Shown piece after piece: positions 1 through 8,456 of a stretch of DNA of 64,000 bases (positions are counted from its first letter, which is position 1; each line of letters begins with the position of its first letter). A model generated the notes under the pieces. It worked only from the letters and a program-made list of their open reading frames with translations. It had not been told where the DNA came from and did not search any database. The DNA is from Streptomyces lavendofoliae (GTDB lineage: Bacteria; Actinomycetota; Actinomycetes; Streptomycetales; Streptomycetaceae): NCBI RefSeq assembly GCF_014649735.1, contig NZ_BMTP01000011.1:205798-269797 (forward strand). The letters are read 5' to 3'. The position numbers were made by a program, and so were the translations under genes.

Positions 1-439
1 GCACGAGTGGTGGTCGGCACCCGGCACGTGGCTAACCGTAAAGCCGCTGAGTGTCCCCATCCTCACCGCCCTCGCTGATCCTGCTACTTGGCACCCGCAG
101 GCGGAACAGCACTGCTACCAGAGCGACCGCACGTCCCCCGCTCCACCGGCGGTATCCCCGGTCGGCTAGGTCACCCACGGTGATGGCGGCTCGCCAACCA
201 GCCTGCGGCATCCGTGCCAGGTGCAGGGCGTCACACGGCGCTGGCGAGGGCAGTCCGACGTCATCGTTTGCCAACTAGCCTGCGCCGCCACACCGACGCT
301 CCGGTTGCCCCTTGCCCACCTCCGCCACCTGCGGCATTGCACCCGAAACAGGGCAGCGCCCGGCGGGGAACTTTCCGCCCCCGGGGCGCTGACCCGGTTT
401 CCGTTCGGCTCAGGCCGCACTCGGCACGTACCCGGCGCC
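1..439. other. no supportable gene
   Basis: I see no open frame here with a recognisable product or a convincing start. The short frames overlap in several phases and have no ribosome binding site. It probably belongs to decayed mobile DNA continuous with the two remnants that follow. Confidence 0.5.
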
Positions 440-548
440 GGCGTCACTGCGGATGTGGAACTGCTGCTGCAAGCGCTGGGGATCTTCCAGAGGGCGACGC
501 CCGATCAGTTGTGGAAGCTGACCTGTCCGGAGAACCAGCATGACAAGC
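440..548 (+). pseudogene. replication-relaxation protein fragment (N-terminal part)
   Basis: The translated stretch includes VELLLQALGIFQRATPDQ followed by LWKLTCPENQHDKLT. From memory this resembles the winged-helix N-terminus of replication-relaxation proteins carried on actinomycete plasmids and integrative elements. The similarity stops abruptly near position 548, beside an IS5-type remnant on the other strand, so the gene looks truncated by insertion or deletion. The upstream part of the frame (from about 221) does not look like the family. A family search of these 36 residues would settle the call. Confidence 0.4.
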
Positions 549-689
549 TCACGTGGCGCCGTCCCCTGGTGGTTCGAAGCAGTGATCCGTGACCTCTACG
601 AGGACCAGCTGGCCGGCGCGAAGCCGCCGGACCGGCGAGTGAGCCTGCGTCCGATGCGCGCAGAAGTTCACCGACCAGCGCTGGGAGGA

Positions 690-782
690 GACCACCGGCA
701 ATGGCCGCACGAAGTCCCACTCGATATCCGTCAGTTCATGACGTCGTATCACCCGATCACGACCCATCAACCGACACCACAT
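690..782 (-). pseudogene. IS5-type transposase N-terminal remnant
   Basis: Reading leftward from 782, the frame gives RDRVIRRHELTDIEWDFVRP, the characteristic beginning of IS5-family transposases (helix ahead of the catalytic domain). Similarity is lost after about 30 residues, and no DDE catalytic residues follow. It is one of several IS5-like fragments in the window and cannot be functional. Confidence 0.5.
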
Positions 783-794
783 AGGCGACAGAAC

Positions 795-1316
795 CTAACA
801 ACTCGCCTCGGCGCCGCTACCGACGTACGAATCGGCGCTGAGCGAGTAGCCAGCCCCGGTGGTGAGGTCGGGACGGTTACCGTGACCGTCCTCCTCAAGG
901 CGTTCGGCGGTGAGGAAGACGATCGACAGGGCCATGTCCTCCTTGGTGAAGCAGAGTTCGCCGGGCAAGGCTTCGGGGTCCGGAATCCATCCGTCTCGTA
1001 CCACCGCCGTCTGGTAGTGCTCGGTCACTTCGGCCCGTGTGCCGGGGAAGGCGTACGTCCGGTCGGCGTACACCACGACATCGCCGCTGTCCGCCCAGCA
1101 GCCGGCGTCCACCTCCTCGAACCCCCGGGCGATGGAGGCCCCGTCGGGCCGGGAGTCGAGGATGTCGAGCGCCGTCATCTTCTTCACCCGGGCGTCAGTC
1201 CCCTCGCAGTCGCTGGCGAGTTCCAGCAGCGCGCAGCCGGTGAGCGTTGCGGCCGCAAGCGCGGTCGACAGGACCAGGGATATCGGGCGGGTGGCACTAC
1301 CTGTCCGCAGGGGCAT
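795..1316 (-). CDS. putative secreted lipoprotein
   Basis: A 173-residue protein with a basic N-terminus, a hydrophobic segment and an LTGC lipobox at about residues 24-27, so it should be lipidated at that Cys and anchored on the outer face of the membrane. The frame is open further upstream (to 1397), but the ATG at 1316 has a GGAG ribosome site about 6 nt upstream and puts the signal peptide at the right distance. The mature part has three or four Cys, including the C-terminal residue, and no domain I recognise. It is flanked by IS remnants on both sides and appears to be a lone surviving gene. Function unknown. Confidence 0.75.
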   Translation of the reverse strand: MPLRTGSATRPISLVLSTALAAATLTGCALLELASDCEGTDARVKKMTALDILDSRPDGASIARGFEEVDAGCWADSGDVVVYADRTYAFPGTRAEVTEHYQTAVVRDGWIPDPEALPGELCFTKEDMALSIVFLTAERLEEDGHGNRPDLTTGAGYSLSADSYVGSGAEASC

Positions 1317-1474
1317 GAGGGCTCCAGGGTGAAGGCCGGGGCGGAGGGAGGAAGGGCCGCCAAACAGAGTCATCCGTGCCGGCTCCGAAGCGGGCACGGC
1401 CCAGTTCTACCAGCAGCCGTGACCCTCGCTCTTGATGTGAATGTGGCACTTTGACAACACCGCCTAGTTCCGCC

Positions 1475-2138
1475 TCTTTGGCCAGTGTCCGGTCCAGGTG
1501 GCGAGGGGGAGTGCGGCCTGGTAGGCGATGGCGAGTTTGTAGGTTCGTGTGGCAAGGGCGCGCCACTGCTTGAGGCGGTTAAGGCAGCGTTCGACGGTGT
1601 TCCGTTGTGTAGAGGTCTCGCGGTCGAAGGCGGGGGGCGCCCACCGTGACGGTCTCGCCGTTGGCGGTGGCCGATCTGGTCGGACGGTTGCGGGATGACA
1701 GCCCGGATGCTCTGGCGCCGCAGATGGGCCCGGATAGCGCGTGAGGAGTAGGTGCGGTCGGCCAGGACGACCGCGGGCGTGGTCCGGGGCCTGCCCCGAC
1801 CGGTGCGGGGCACCCGCATACGGTCCATCACGGTCTCGAAGGCTGGTGCGTCAGCGGCCTGGGCCTGCGGTGACGGTGAAGGCCAGAAGGCGGGCCCGGC
1901 CGTCGGCCGCCAAATGGACGTTGGTGCTCAGGCCGCCGCGGGAGCGTCCGTGGTCGTGATCAACTGCTCCCGGCGCCCCCCTGCCCCCTATCGAGCGCCT
2001 CCGGCGGCATGCTGGTGAGCCCGAACGACGCTGGAGTCGACCGACACTGTCCAGTCGATGTCGTCGGCGGCGTCCGCCGCGGCCTGGCTTTGTCCATGAG
2101 AACGGACAGCAAATGTTCACCACTTCGGGAGGCACCTG
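1475..2138 (-). pseudogene. IS5-type transposase, frameshifted remnant
   Basis: Segments in different frames on the minus strand together spell a typical IS5-family transposase: VDSSVVRAHQHAA near 2030-2060, DHGRSRGGLSTNVHLAADG near 1900-1955, GRPRTTPAVVLADRTYSSRA near 1735-1800, and NTVERCLNRLKQWRALATRT near 1530-1600. The catalytic Asp regions and the C-terminal helical ERxxNRLKQWR motif are visible but are separated by frameshifts, so the element is dead. The N-terminal third is missing. I could not identify terminal inverted repeats. Confidence 0.75.
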
Positions 2139-2498
2139 CCTCCGGCTCTGTTCGATTCATGGCTTGGGGTGTCGCAGCTCCGGGATGAGGCGGCCGCGAT
2201 GGGCTGTCAGTCCCTTCTGTGCGACATCCCGTGGGTTCCCGTGGTTCTTGCCGGAACCCTGAGCCCCTGGCCTGGGGCTTCTCTCTCGTCACGTGATCGG
2301 CCGGTCGGTGACGTGACTTCGGGATTCCTGCAGCTTTCTCGTCCGATCTGATCAGGCTGCAGTCTGGTCGAAGGCGAGGAGGCGCATGTTGTCGGCGCTG
2401 ACGGTGGTGAGGAAGCGCGGCAGAACTCTGGAGAACTCACGGGATGTCGCACTGAGGCGCTTGAGTCTCCAGCCGCCGGAGGGTTCAGGATCTTACTC
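2139..2498. other. spacer with an unidentified minus-strand C-terminal remnant
   Basis: On the minus strand, 2352-2475 reads as the end of a coding frame (KRLSATSREFSRVLPRFL, then TTVSADNMRLLAFDQTAA and a stop). It looks like the tail of a decayed gene that I cannot assign. The rest has no supportable gene. The MerR gene start lies just downstream, so its promoter probably sits in the last 100 bases, but I see no clear -35/-10 pair. Confidence 0.3.
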
Positions 2499-3407
2499 AT
2501 GGACGACGAACGCCCCGACGTGCTCACCATCGGCCGGCTCGCGCACCGCACCGGAGTTCCGGTGCGGACCCTGCGCTTCTGGTCGGACGAGGGGGCGGTG
2601 CCGCCTGTGGCCCGCTCGGCGGGCGGCTACCGGTTGTACGACGCCGAGTCCGTGGCCCGCGTCGAGCTGGTCCGCACCCTGCGGGAGCTGGGCCTCGGGC
2701 TCGACGACGTGTGCCGTGTCCTGAGCGGCCGCACCACGGTCGCCGAGGTCGCCGACGCGCATGTGGCCGCGCTCGACGCGCAGATCCGCTCGCTCAAGGT
2801 GAGCCGGGCCGTCCTGTCCACCGTGGCGAAACGGGGTTCGACCGTTGAGGAGACAGCACTGATGAACCGGTTGGCGCGGCTTTCCGCCGCCGAGCGCAAG
2901 CAGATCATCGACGAGTTCAAGGAGGAGGTGTTCGGCGGCCTCGACGACCCGCGCCTGCGCGACCGCATGCGCACCTTCAGCATCGAATTGCCCGACGATC
3001 CCACACCTGAGCAGGTCGACGCCTGGATCGAACTGGCCGAACTGGTGCGGGACCCCGGTTTCCGCGCCCGGTTGCGCACATGGATGGAGCTCAACACGCC
3101 CGTGCCGGGGCAGGGCCGTCCCCGCGGGGCGTCCATCTGGTGGGCCAGGCAGATCGTGCAGACCGTCGCGGAGGTCAGAAAAGGCGGGGTCGCCCCCGAG
3201 GGGCCGGCAGCGGCCGAGGTGCTGTCCCAGCTGTTCGGTGCCGCCGATCGGGCCGCCGTGCTGCGCAGCCTGGAGGCCGGGATCGAGGCAGGAGCGGAGC
3301 ATTACCGCAGGCTCGTCGCCCGTGTGCGCGGGCAGGTTTCGTCGCCCGACGCGACCGAGGAGCTGGAATGGCTGGCGCGGGCCCTGCGCGCCTCGGGTCG
3401 GACCTGA
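2499..3407 (+). CDS. MerR-family transcriptional regulator
   Basis: 302 residues. The N-terminus (about 9-77) is a MerR winged helix-turn-helix: it begins with LTIGRLAHRTGVPVRTLRFW and continues with the family GGYRLYD motif. A helical linker (about 78-115) would form the dimerisation coiled coil. The C-terminal 180 residues contain no Cys cluster for metal binding, so an effector other than a metal ion is likely. The protein should bind a spaced palindrome in a target promoter. No such promoter is obvious, because the gene next to it in the same direction is a broken YCII-like gene. That neighbour may once have formed an operon or target with it. Confidence 0.85.
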   Translation: MDDERPDVLTIGRLAHRTGVPVRTLRFWSDEGAVPPVARSAGGYRLYDAESVARVELVRTLRELGLGLDDVCRVLSGRTTVAEVADAHVAALDAQIRSLKVSRAVLSTVAKRGSTVEETALMNRLARLSAAERKQIIDEFKEEVFGGLDDPRLRDRMRTFSIELPDDPTPEQVDAWIELAELVRDPGFRARLRTWMELNTPVPGQGRPRGASIWWARQIVQTVAEVRKGGVAPEGPAAAEVLSQLFGAADRAAVLRSLEAGIEAGAEHYRRLVARVRGQVSSPDATEELEWLARALRASGRT

Positions 3408-3414
3408 CCTGGTG

Positions 3415-3627
3415 CCCGGCCTCGTTACGGGGCAGGCCGCCGACCTCGCGGGGTGCCGCTCGACCGGGACGAGCTGATCGCCTACGGCTGTCCGACAACG
3501 GCGCCACCCGGCTGGGGACGGCGGCGTCGGTCCGAAGGCCCGACCTGGACACGACACGCGCCATCCCGACCCCGGGCCGGTACCCCGACCCTGGGTGCAC
3601 AACTGGCAGTTCGGCAGGCGCTCGTGA
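3415..3627 (+). pseudogene. decayed second copy of the YCII-domain gene found at 20549
   Basis: Three pieces in shifting frames match the C-terminal half of the intact YCII-like protein encoded at 20549-21097. They are the segment through PLDRDELIAYG (intact copy PLDRNELVAYG), then LSDNGATRLGTAASVRRPDL (intact LSDDGDTWLGTAVLLRAPDP), then WVHNWQFGRRS before the stop (intact VHDWEFGGRR). At least two frameshifts separate the pieces and the N-terminal half is missing. The fragment directly follows the MerR gene. Confidence 0.7.
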
Positions 3628-3722
3628 TGACCGAGGACATCCGGGCCGACGTCACCGCCGAGACCCTTCGGACCGCTCAGCATCCTCGTGTTTCACCCGA
3701 ACCCACGGATGCATTGGCCTGA
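3627..3722 (+). CDS. short ORF overlapping the YCII remnant stop, possibly the start of a lost gene
   Basis: A 31-residue frame begins at an ATG that overlaps the preceding TGA (ATGA arrangement), as translationally coupled genes do. It looks like the first few dozen codons of a former downstream gene whose remainder has been replaced. No recognisable domain. It is probably not a functional peptide. Confidence 0.2.
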   Translation: MTEDIRADVTAETLRTAQHPRVSPEPTDALA

Positions 3723-4044
3723 CGCACACCGGTGGACCCGGGGGTTTGCGCTGAGTGATTGTCGGTTTCCCCTAAACCCATAGGGATCTGGGGGTATCGC
3801 CGAGATACGGGCAAAGGGGCAATGAATTGATCTTGCGGCCCTGAGGGGCCTGCCGCCCCGGGTTCGCCGCCGCTGCGGGCTCCTGGTTCGCGTTGAGCAA
3901 GGCAACCACGCTCGGTTTCTGATTGGCTACCGGCGAAGACGTGCGAGGTGCGTCGCGAACCCCTAAGAGGTCCTCATGATGACCATGAGGCCGACGTCGT
4001 CGAGGCGGTGGAGGACCTTTTCGTGCAGTCGGGCCCGCCGACAG
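3723..4044. other. no supportable gene
   Basis: The sequence is less GC-biased than its neighbours around 3770-3960 and has no reading frame with family resemblance on either strand. Confidence 0.4.
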
Positions 4045-4255
4045 CCACCGCCAGGATTGGGCCGCGCGACCGGCTCGTCCTCTACACCGACGGCTTGGTC
4101 GAGACTCGCGACCGGCCGACGCACGGCTGGGCGCTCTCCCCGACGTCCTCGACGACCTGGACCGCTCGCTGGACGCCACCTGCGACCTGCTTCTGCGCAG
4201 TCTGCGTGCCGTGGGTGGCCACGACGACGTGGCCCTGCCCATCGCCCGGGCAGGT
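4045..4255 (+). pseudogene. SpoIIE/PP2C-type phosphatase C-terminal remnant
   Basis: One frame gives PRDRLVLYTDGLVETRDRP, the hallmark of Streptomyces SpoIIE-like serine phosphatases (GDRLVLYTDGL motif). After a frameshift near 4125 another frame continues with DVLDDLDRSLDATCDLLL and GGHDDVALPIA, which matches the family end (ADDVALLVAR). The upstream PAS/GAF and most of the phosphatase domain are absent, so it is inactive. Confidence 0.6.
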
Positions 4256-4425
4256 CACCACCCTCGGCGAGACGGTCAGCAGGCATGAGGAGGATCCAGG
4301 GGTTCCCCGCGGTGGAAAGGTACGAGGTCCTGACCGGCCCCAGTAGCGGACCCTGGCACGCCAGACGCGAGCGGCTAGACCCGCTCCGCGTGCGCCAGCG
4401 GGCGTAATGCCTCACACTCCGATGT

Positions 4426-5796
4426 ATGGGGTCGGCGTATTTCGCGTCGGCAATGATGAGGGTGTTCGGTGTGCTTGAGGTCCCGCTGTGGCTGTGGGGG
4501 GCTTTCGCCGCGACCGTGGTGGTGTCGTTGGCGGTGGATCTGCTGTCCCACCGCACCGCACATGTCATCGGCTTCAAGGAGGCGGCTGCCTGGAGCGGCC
4601 TTTGGGTAGGCCTCGCACTGATCTTCGGCGCCGTCGTTTTCGTCGTCCTGGGCACGACGGCGGGCACCGAGTACACGACGGCCTGGCTTCTGGAGAAGAG
4701 CCTGTCGGTCGACAACCTGTTCGTCTTCGCCGTGATCTTCGCCTACTTCAAGGTGCCCCGCGCCTACCAGCACCGGGTGCTGTTCTTCGGCGTCATCGGA
4801 GCCCTCGTCTTCCGCGGCATCTTCCTCTCCCTCGGCGTGGCCGTGGTCAGCCGCTTCACCGCCGTTCTCTTCGCCTTCGCGGCGGTCCTCTTCTACAGCA
4901 CCTACAAACTCCTCAAGGACGAGGAGGAGAGCTTCGACCCGGGCAAGAGCTTCGCCGTACGGATGCTCCGCAAGATCATCCCGGTCCGGGACGAGTACGC
5001 CGGGGCGAAATTCTTCGTCCGGGAAGCCGGCAAGCGCGTAGGGACCCCGCTGCTCGCGGTGGTCGCCGCGATCGAGGCCGCCGACCTGATCTTCGCCGTC
5101 GACAGCGTCCCGGCCGTTCTCGCGGTCAGCGACGACGCTTTCATCGTCTACACCAGCAACGCGTTCGCCATCCTCGGCCTGCGGGCCCTCTACTTCATGC
5201 TCGCCGGCCTGCTGGACCGCTTCCACTACCTGAGCAAGGGTTTGGCGATCATCCTCGCCTTCATCGGCGTCAAGCTCATCCTCCAGGCATCCCACAAGCT
5301 GATCAGCCCCAGTATCCCGGAGATCCCCTCACCGATCAGCCTCGCGGTCATCGTCGTCGTCCTGGCGGGTTCCGTGGTGCTCAGCCTCAGAAGGCCGGCC
5401 CCGACTGGTGTTCCGGAACAGGCTGACGAGCGTAGGGGCGCCTCCGCGTCCACCGGCCAGGTCAAGGCGCGCAACGCACCACCCGTGGTGGATGCCCCTG
5501 AGCCGCCCAGCGGATCATCAGGGCAGGGCAGTGACGCCCTCCCGCGCTCGGGTCGATCAGCAAACCGACCACTTCCCGAGAAGCCAATAGGGGCATATCG
5601 TAAAGAAATGGTCAAAATGAAGCGTGAGGCCCCCGCGTACGTGTGTCCGACCTGCCGACAGCCCGTGCCAGCCGCAGCCCACCGACACAAGACCCTCGGG
5701 GTGTTCGTGCCCGTGTGGGGTCCGAGTGCATGTGAGAACCGCGACTGCCCCGACTACCGGTTGGACCCCAGGCGTAAGCACGCTCCGGGCCGGTAA
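4426..5796 (+). CDS. terC: TerC-family integral membrane protein with C-terminal zinc-ribbon extension
   Basis: 456 residues. The first 330 or so form a TerC domain with about 8-9 membrane segments, including the signature SLSVDNLFVFAVIFAYF (about 92-108) and AADLIFAVDSVPAVLAV (about 217-233). Their acidic residues lie in the membrane and probably handle metal ions. TerC proteins are linked to tellurite resistance and to metallation of exported proteins. After a low-complexity linker, the tail carries CPTC at 407-410 and CENRDC at 436-441, a four-Cys zinc-ribbon pattern not normally part of TerC. The start is uncertain: the ATG at 4426 has no clear ribosome site, and a GTG six codons later follows GAGGG. 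A hairpin lies just downstream. Confidence 0.85.
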   Translation: MGSAYFASAMMRVFGVLEVPLWLWGAFAATVVVSLAVDLLSHRTAHVIGFKEAAAWSGLWVGLALIFGAVVFVVLGTTAGTEYTTAWLLEKSLSVDNLFVFAVIFAYFKVPRAYQHRVLFFGVIGALVFRGIFLSLGVAVVSRFTAVLFAFAAVLFYSTYKLLKDEEESFDPGKSFAVRMLRKIIPVRDEYAGAKFFVREAGKRVGTPLLAVVAAIEAADLIFAVDSVPAVLAVSDDAFIVYTSNAFAILGLRALYFMLAGLLDRFHYLSKGLAIILAFIGVKLILQASHKLISPSIPEIPSPISLAVIVVVLAGSVVLSLRRPAPTGVPEQADERRGASASTGQVKARNAPPVVDAPEPPSGSSGQGSDALPRSGRSANRPLPEKPIGAYRKEMVKMKREAPAYVCPTCRQPVPAAAHRHKTLGVFVPVWGPSACENRDCPDYRLDPRRKHAPGR

Positions 5797-5840
5797 CCCG
5801 GATGCCGGTAGGGAGGGAGTGGGGTGCGGGTTACGGGCCT

Positions 5841-5863
5841 GCCACCGTTGCTGTAACGGTGGC
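5841..5863 (+). terminator. hairpin downstream of terC
   Basis: A perfect 9-bp inverted repeat (GCCACCGTT / AACGGTGGC) with a 5-base loop, 45 bases after the terC stop. There is no T-tract, as is common in Streptomyces terminators. Confidence 0.55.
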
Positions 5864-5949
5864 TACCCGAGGTTGCTCCACGGCTGGGGGAGTCGTGGGC
5901 CGAAGGTGCTGATGGCCATGTGCGGGGTCATCGCTCGAGCGGCGTGGTG

Positions 5950-6100
5950 CCGGGCATGTCGCTCGTGGCCGACTTCGTCGACCACGAGGACGCCGGGGCG
6001 GAGGTAGGTGCGGAGCTTGCTGTTGAGGCGCCCGGCTGCCTCGGCGACCTTGAGCTGGCGGACCAGGTCGTCGAGGCTCGTGAAGTAGCGTGCCCAGGCC
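5950..6100 (-). pseudogene. IstB-like ATP-binding protein fragment (IS21 family)
   Basis: On the minus strand the frame reads RYFTSLDDLVRQLKVAEAAG, then RLNSKLRTYLRPGVLVVDEV. This is the region around the Walker B motif (LVVDE) of IstB, the ATPase helper of IS21 transposition. Neither the Walker A motif upstream nor the C-terminal domain is present. A 32-base block just beyond its 3' end (5902-5933) recurs at 37734-37765. Confidence 0.6.
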
Positions 6101-6183
6101 CGGGGCCGGCAGGTTCGGGTTGGCGTCCAGGTGGATCAGCGGACGGGCGGACGGTACAAGGAGATGGTCACGCAAGACCTCGC

Positions 6184-6798
6184 TCACCCTCGCAGGTATG
6201 CTCCCGCGCGCGCTGCGGCTGCGGCGGCCTCGGCGGCTTGGTCCGCGGCGGCTTCGTCGAGACGGTCGCCCGTGGTCAGCAGGCGGTAATAGAGAGGGGC
6301 GGAGACTGCACGGATGACCTCCTGGACATCGGTGCCTTCAGGCACCTCGCCCCGCTCGATGGCTTGCTGAACGCAGGGCGCCCATTCCTTGACGCGGATG
6401 TCGTAGAAGGTGTGCAGGGCCTCAGCGGTCTTAGCCTCGCAGGTGGCGGCGGCGATTACCGCCTTGAACAGCGCTCCTTGCCGCGGGTCGGCCAAGGTGC
6501 GCTGCACGAGCCGGGCGTTGGCCTTGAGATCGCCGAGCAGCGAGCCGGTCTCGGTACGCGGCAGTGACTGCTCGGCCATGTCCACAAGCAAGTCAGCCAC
6601 CAAGCTGGTCACCGTTCCCCAGCGGCGGTAGACGGTGGTCTTGCCCACCTCGGCACGGCGCGCGATGTCGGCGAGATCCAGCTGGGCGAAGCCATGCTCC
6701 GCCAAGGCGTCCCCAGCCGCTTGCAGCACCGCCGACCGCACCCGCGCCGTGCGCCCTCCAGGACGGATGGTCCCCGGTTCCGCGTCCTCAGACCTCAT
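6184..6798 (-). CDS. TetR-family transcriptional repressor
   Basis: 204 residues. The N-terminal helix-turn-helix is clear (ALAEHGFAQLDLADIARRAE, then VGKTTVYRRW, about residues 33-60). The C-terminal ligand-binding part is of the TetR_C class typical of Streptomyces regulators. It is divergent from an aldo-keto reductase gene with a 104-bp intergenic region holding a near-perfect palindrome that begins at the last base of its own start codon, so autorepression and control of the reductase are likely. Ligand unknown. Confidence 0.88.
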   Translation of the reverse strand: MRSEDAEPGTIRPGGRTARVRSAVLQAAGDALAEHGFAQLDLADIARRAEVGKTTVYRRWGTVTSLVADLLVDMAEQSLPRTETGSLLGDLKANARLVQRTLADPRQGALFKAVIAAATCEAKTAEALHTFYDIRVKEWAPCVQQAIERGEVPEGTDVQEVIRAVSAPLYYRLLTTGDRLDEAAADQAAEAAAAAARAGAYLRG

Positions 6799-6819
6799 AA
6801 CGGGACTCCAGTTTCGTTA
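6798..6819. promoter_or_regulatory. probable TetR operator
   Basis: Inverted repeat TAACGGGACT-CC-AGTTTCGTTA with 8 of 10 arm positions paired. A further half-site TAACGGAACT lies at 6852-6861. The 9-of-10 identity of that half-site with the arm suggests the same protein contacts all three. A weak promoter for the reductase may use TTCGTT (6813-6818) and TACGTT (6835-6840) with 16-base spacing, which would overlap the operator. Confidence 0.6.
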
Positions 6820-6902
6820 ATTGCCCAAACCTGCTACGTTGAGGCACACAGTAACGGAACTGCAGAACCATTAGACAGTCAGGCAGCGAGAGAGGAACAG
6901 CC

Positions 6903-7961
6903 ATGGAGTACAGGCGGCTGGGTGCATCCGGCCTCAAGGTCCCCGCGCTGAGCTTCGGCGCCGGCACCTTCGGCGGCCAGGGGCCGCTGTTCGGCGCCTG
7001 GGGCAACACCGATGCGCGAGAGGCGCGCCGCCTCGTGGACATCTGCTTGGACGCCGGGATCACGATGTTCGACACCGCCGACGTGTACTCCGGTGGCGCC
7101 TCTGAGGAGGTGTTGGGCGAAGCGATCAAAGGCCGCAGGGATCGGGTGATCGTGTCCACCAAGACCAGCCTGCCGATGGGTGACGGTCCAGGCGATGCGG
7201 GCTCCTCCCGTTCGCGTCTGATCACCGCATGCGAGGACGCCCTGCGCCGGCTCGGTACCGACTACCTCGACCTGTTCCAACTGCACGCTTTCGACGCCGG
7301 CACGCCGATCGAGGAAGTCCTGTCCACGCTCGACGATCTCGTACGAGCAGGAAAGGTCCGCTATCTCGGCATCTCCAACTTCTCCGGGTGGCAGGCGATG
7401 AAGTCCCTCTCGATCGCGGAGAGGTACGGACACCCGCGCTATGTCGCGCATCAGGTCTACTACTCCCTCATCGGCCGCGACTACGAATGGGAGCTGATGC
7501 CCCTCGGACTGGATCAGGGCCTCGGAGCCCTCGTCTGGAGCCCCCTCGGCTGGGGGCGGCTCACCGGTAAAGTCCGCCGCGACCAGCCCCTACCGGCCAA
7601 TAGTCGACTGCACCACACCGCGGACTACGGCCCGCCGGTCGACGATCAACACCTCTACCGCGTGGTCGACGCCCTTGATGAGATCGCCCAGGAGACGGGC
7701 AAGAAGATTCCGCAAATCGCCATCAACTGGCTGCTCCAGCGGCCGACCGTTTCCTCCGTCATCATCGGCGCCCGCAACGAGGAACAGCTCCGTCAGAACC
7801 TCGGTGCCGTCGGCTGGGCTCTTACACCCGACCAGTTGGCGAAACTCAACGCGGCGAGCAGCAAGGTAGCGACCTACCCGTACTTCCCTTACCAACGCCA
7901 GGAAGGCTTCGCTCGTCTCAACCCACCGGTAGGTGATGTTCCGGCTCTGCCTGCCGCATGA
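6903..7961 (+). CDS. aldo/keto reductase
   Basis: 352 residues, the usual length for the family. It starts MEYRRLGASGLKVPALSFG and carries the full catalytic tetrad Asp57, Tyr62, Lys87 and His128. The C-terminal NADPH-binding part ends in SSVIIGARNEEQLRQNLGA (about 280-298). It should reduce aldehydes or ketones with NADPH in the cytoplasm. It resembles the voltage-gated potassium channel beta-subunit / YghZ-like branch. The ATG has an AGAGAGGAA ribosome site. The divergent TetR gene and shared operator suggest induction by the substrate or a related compound. Confidence 0.88.
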   Translation: MEYRRLGASGLKVPALSFGAGTFGGQGPLFGAWGNTDAREARRLVDICLDAGITMFDTADVYSGGASEEVLGEAIKGRRDRVIVSTKTSLPMGDGPGDAGSSRSRLITACEDALRRLGTDYLDLFQLHAFDAGTPIEEVLSTLDDLVRAGKVRYLGISNFSGWQAMKSLSIAERYGHPRYVAHQVYYSLIGRDYEWELMPLGLDQGLGALVWSPLGWGRLTGKVRRDQPLPANSRLHHTADYGPPVDDQHLYRVVDALDEIAQETGKKIPQIAINWLLQRPTVSSVIIGARNEEQLRQNLGAVGWALTPDQLAKLNAASSKVATYPYFPYQRQEGFARLNPPVGDVPALPAA

Positions 7962-7991
7962 CACGACATCGGCGGCTTTCCCGATGGGTAA

Positions 7992-8015
7992 CCGTGGCGG
8001 ACATGTCCGCCACGG
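7992..8015. terminator. 24-bp perfect palindrome after the aldo/keto reductase
   Basis: Each strand of this block reads identically (centre ACATGT, arms rich in CCGTGGCGG). It lies 30 bases after the reductase stop. It can fold as a 10-bp stem with a 4-base loop and so probably terminates transcription. A perfectly symmetric dyad could also be a protein-binding site. Confidence 0.5.
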
Positions 8016-8212
8016 GAAACATCAGATCAACCCCCGCAAACCGCAGCTCAGCAAAACATAAACCAGGGGGCGGGCCTGTTCTCCGGGCTCTTCCCGGCGA
8101 GAAGGCAGGTGGCCCAAGGCTGTCGAACGGTAAAGCCGGGCCGGACAGCCGGGGTGAGCGGGTGCGGGCCGACAGCGGCTCGGCCGGTTCACTCGAAACG
8201 TCGGGTCTGTTC
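8016..8212. other. no supportable gene
   Basis: No frame with family resemblance. It lies between the palindrome and a decayed minus-strand fragment. Confidence 0.4.
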
Positions 8213-8388
8213 TCACTTGCTTCGCAGGAAGGTGAGGGTGAGGTCGAAGCCGTCGATCTCACCTCGCCAGTCCCTCGGCGATGGCGCGTTCGCAGCGGGC
8301 GAGGAGGTCCTCCTCCAGTTCGTCCAGGCGAGACTGAATCTTCAGGTTGATACTCAGCAGCGGGCAGCGGATGCGGGCTTCTCTCAAC
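8213..8388 (-). pseudogene. C-terminal remnant of a mobile-element-associated protein
   Basis: Two minus-strand frames join to read REARIRCPLLSINLKIQSRL, then DELEEDLLARCERAIAEG, and after a frameshift GEIDGFDLTLTFLRSK before a stop. I recall similar tails in short proteins encoded next to tyrosine recombinases in actinomycete elements, but cannot name the family. The frameshift and missing N-terminus make it a pseudogene. Confidence 0.35.
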
Positions 8389-8456
8389 TAGCGATCGCTA
8401 CTCAGGGCCTGGGTAAACCGCTGGCAGTTGGGTAGTCCCCGCGCAAGGATGCAGCC

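Noticed and set aside
540..1454. 304-codon plus-strand frame
   Set aside because: It lies antisense to the lipoprotein gene, whose lipobox, signal peptide and ribosome site are convincing. Its translation has no family character.
2493..3683. 396-codon minus-strand frame
   Set aside because: Antisense shadow of the MerR gene caused by high GC in third positions.
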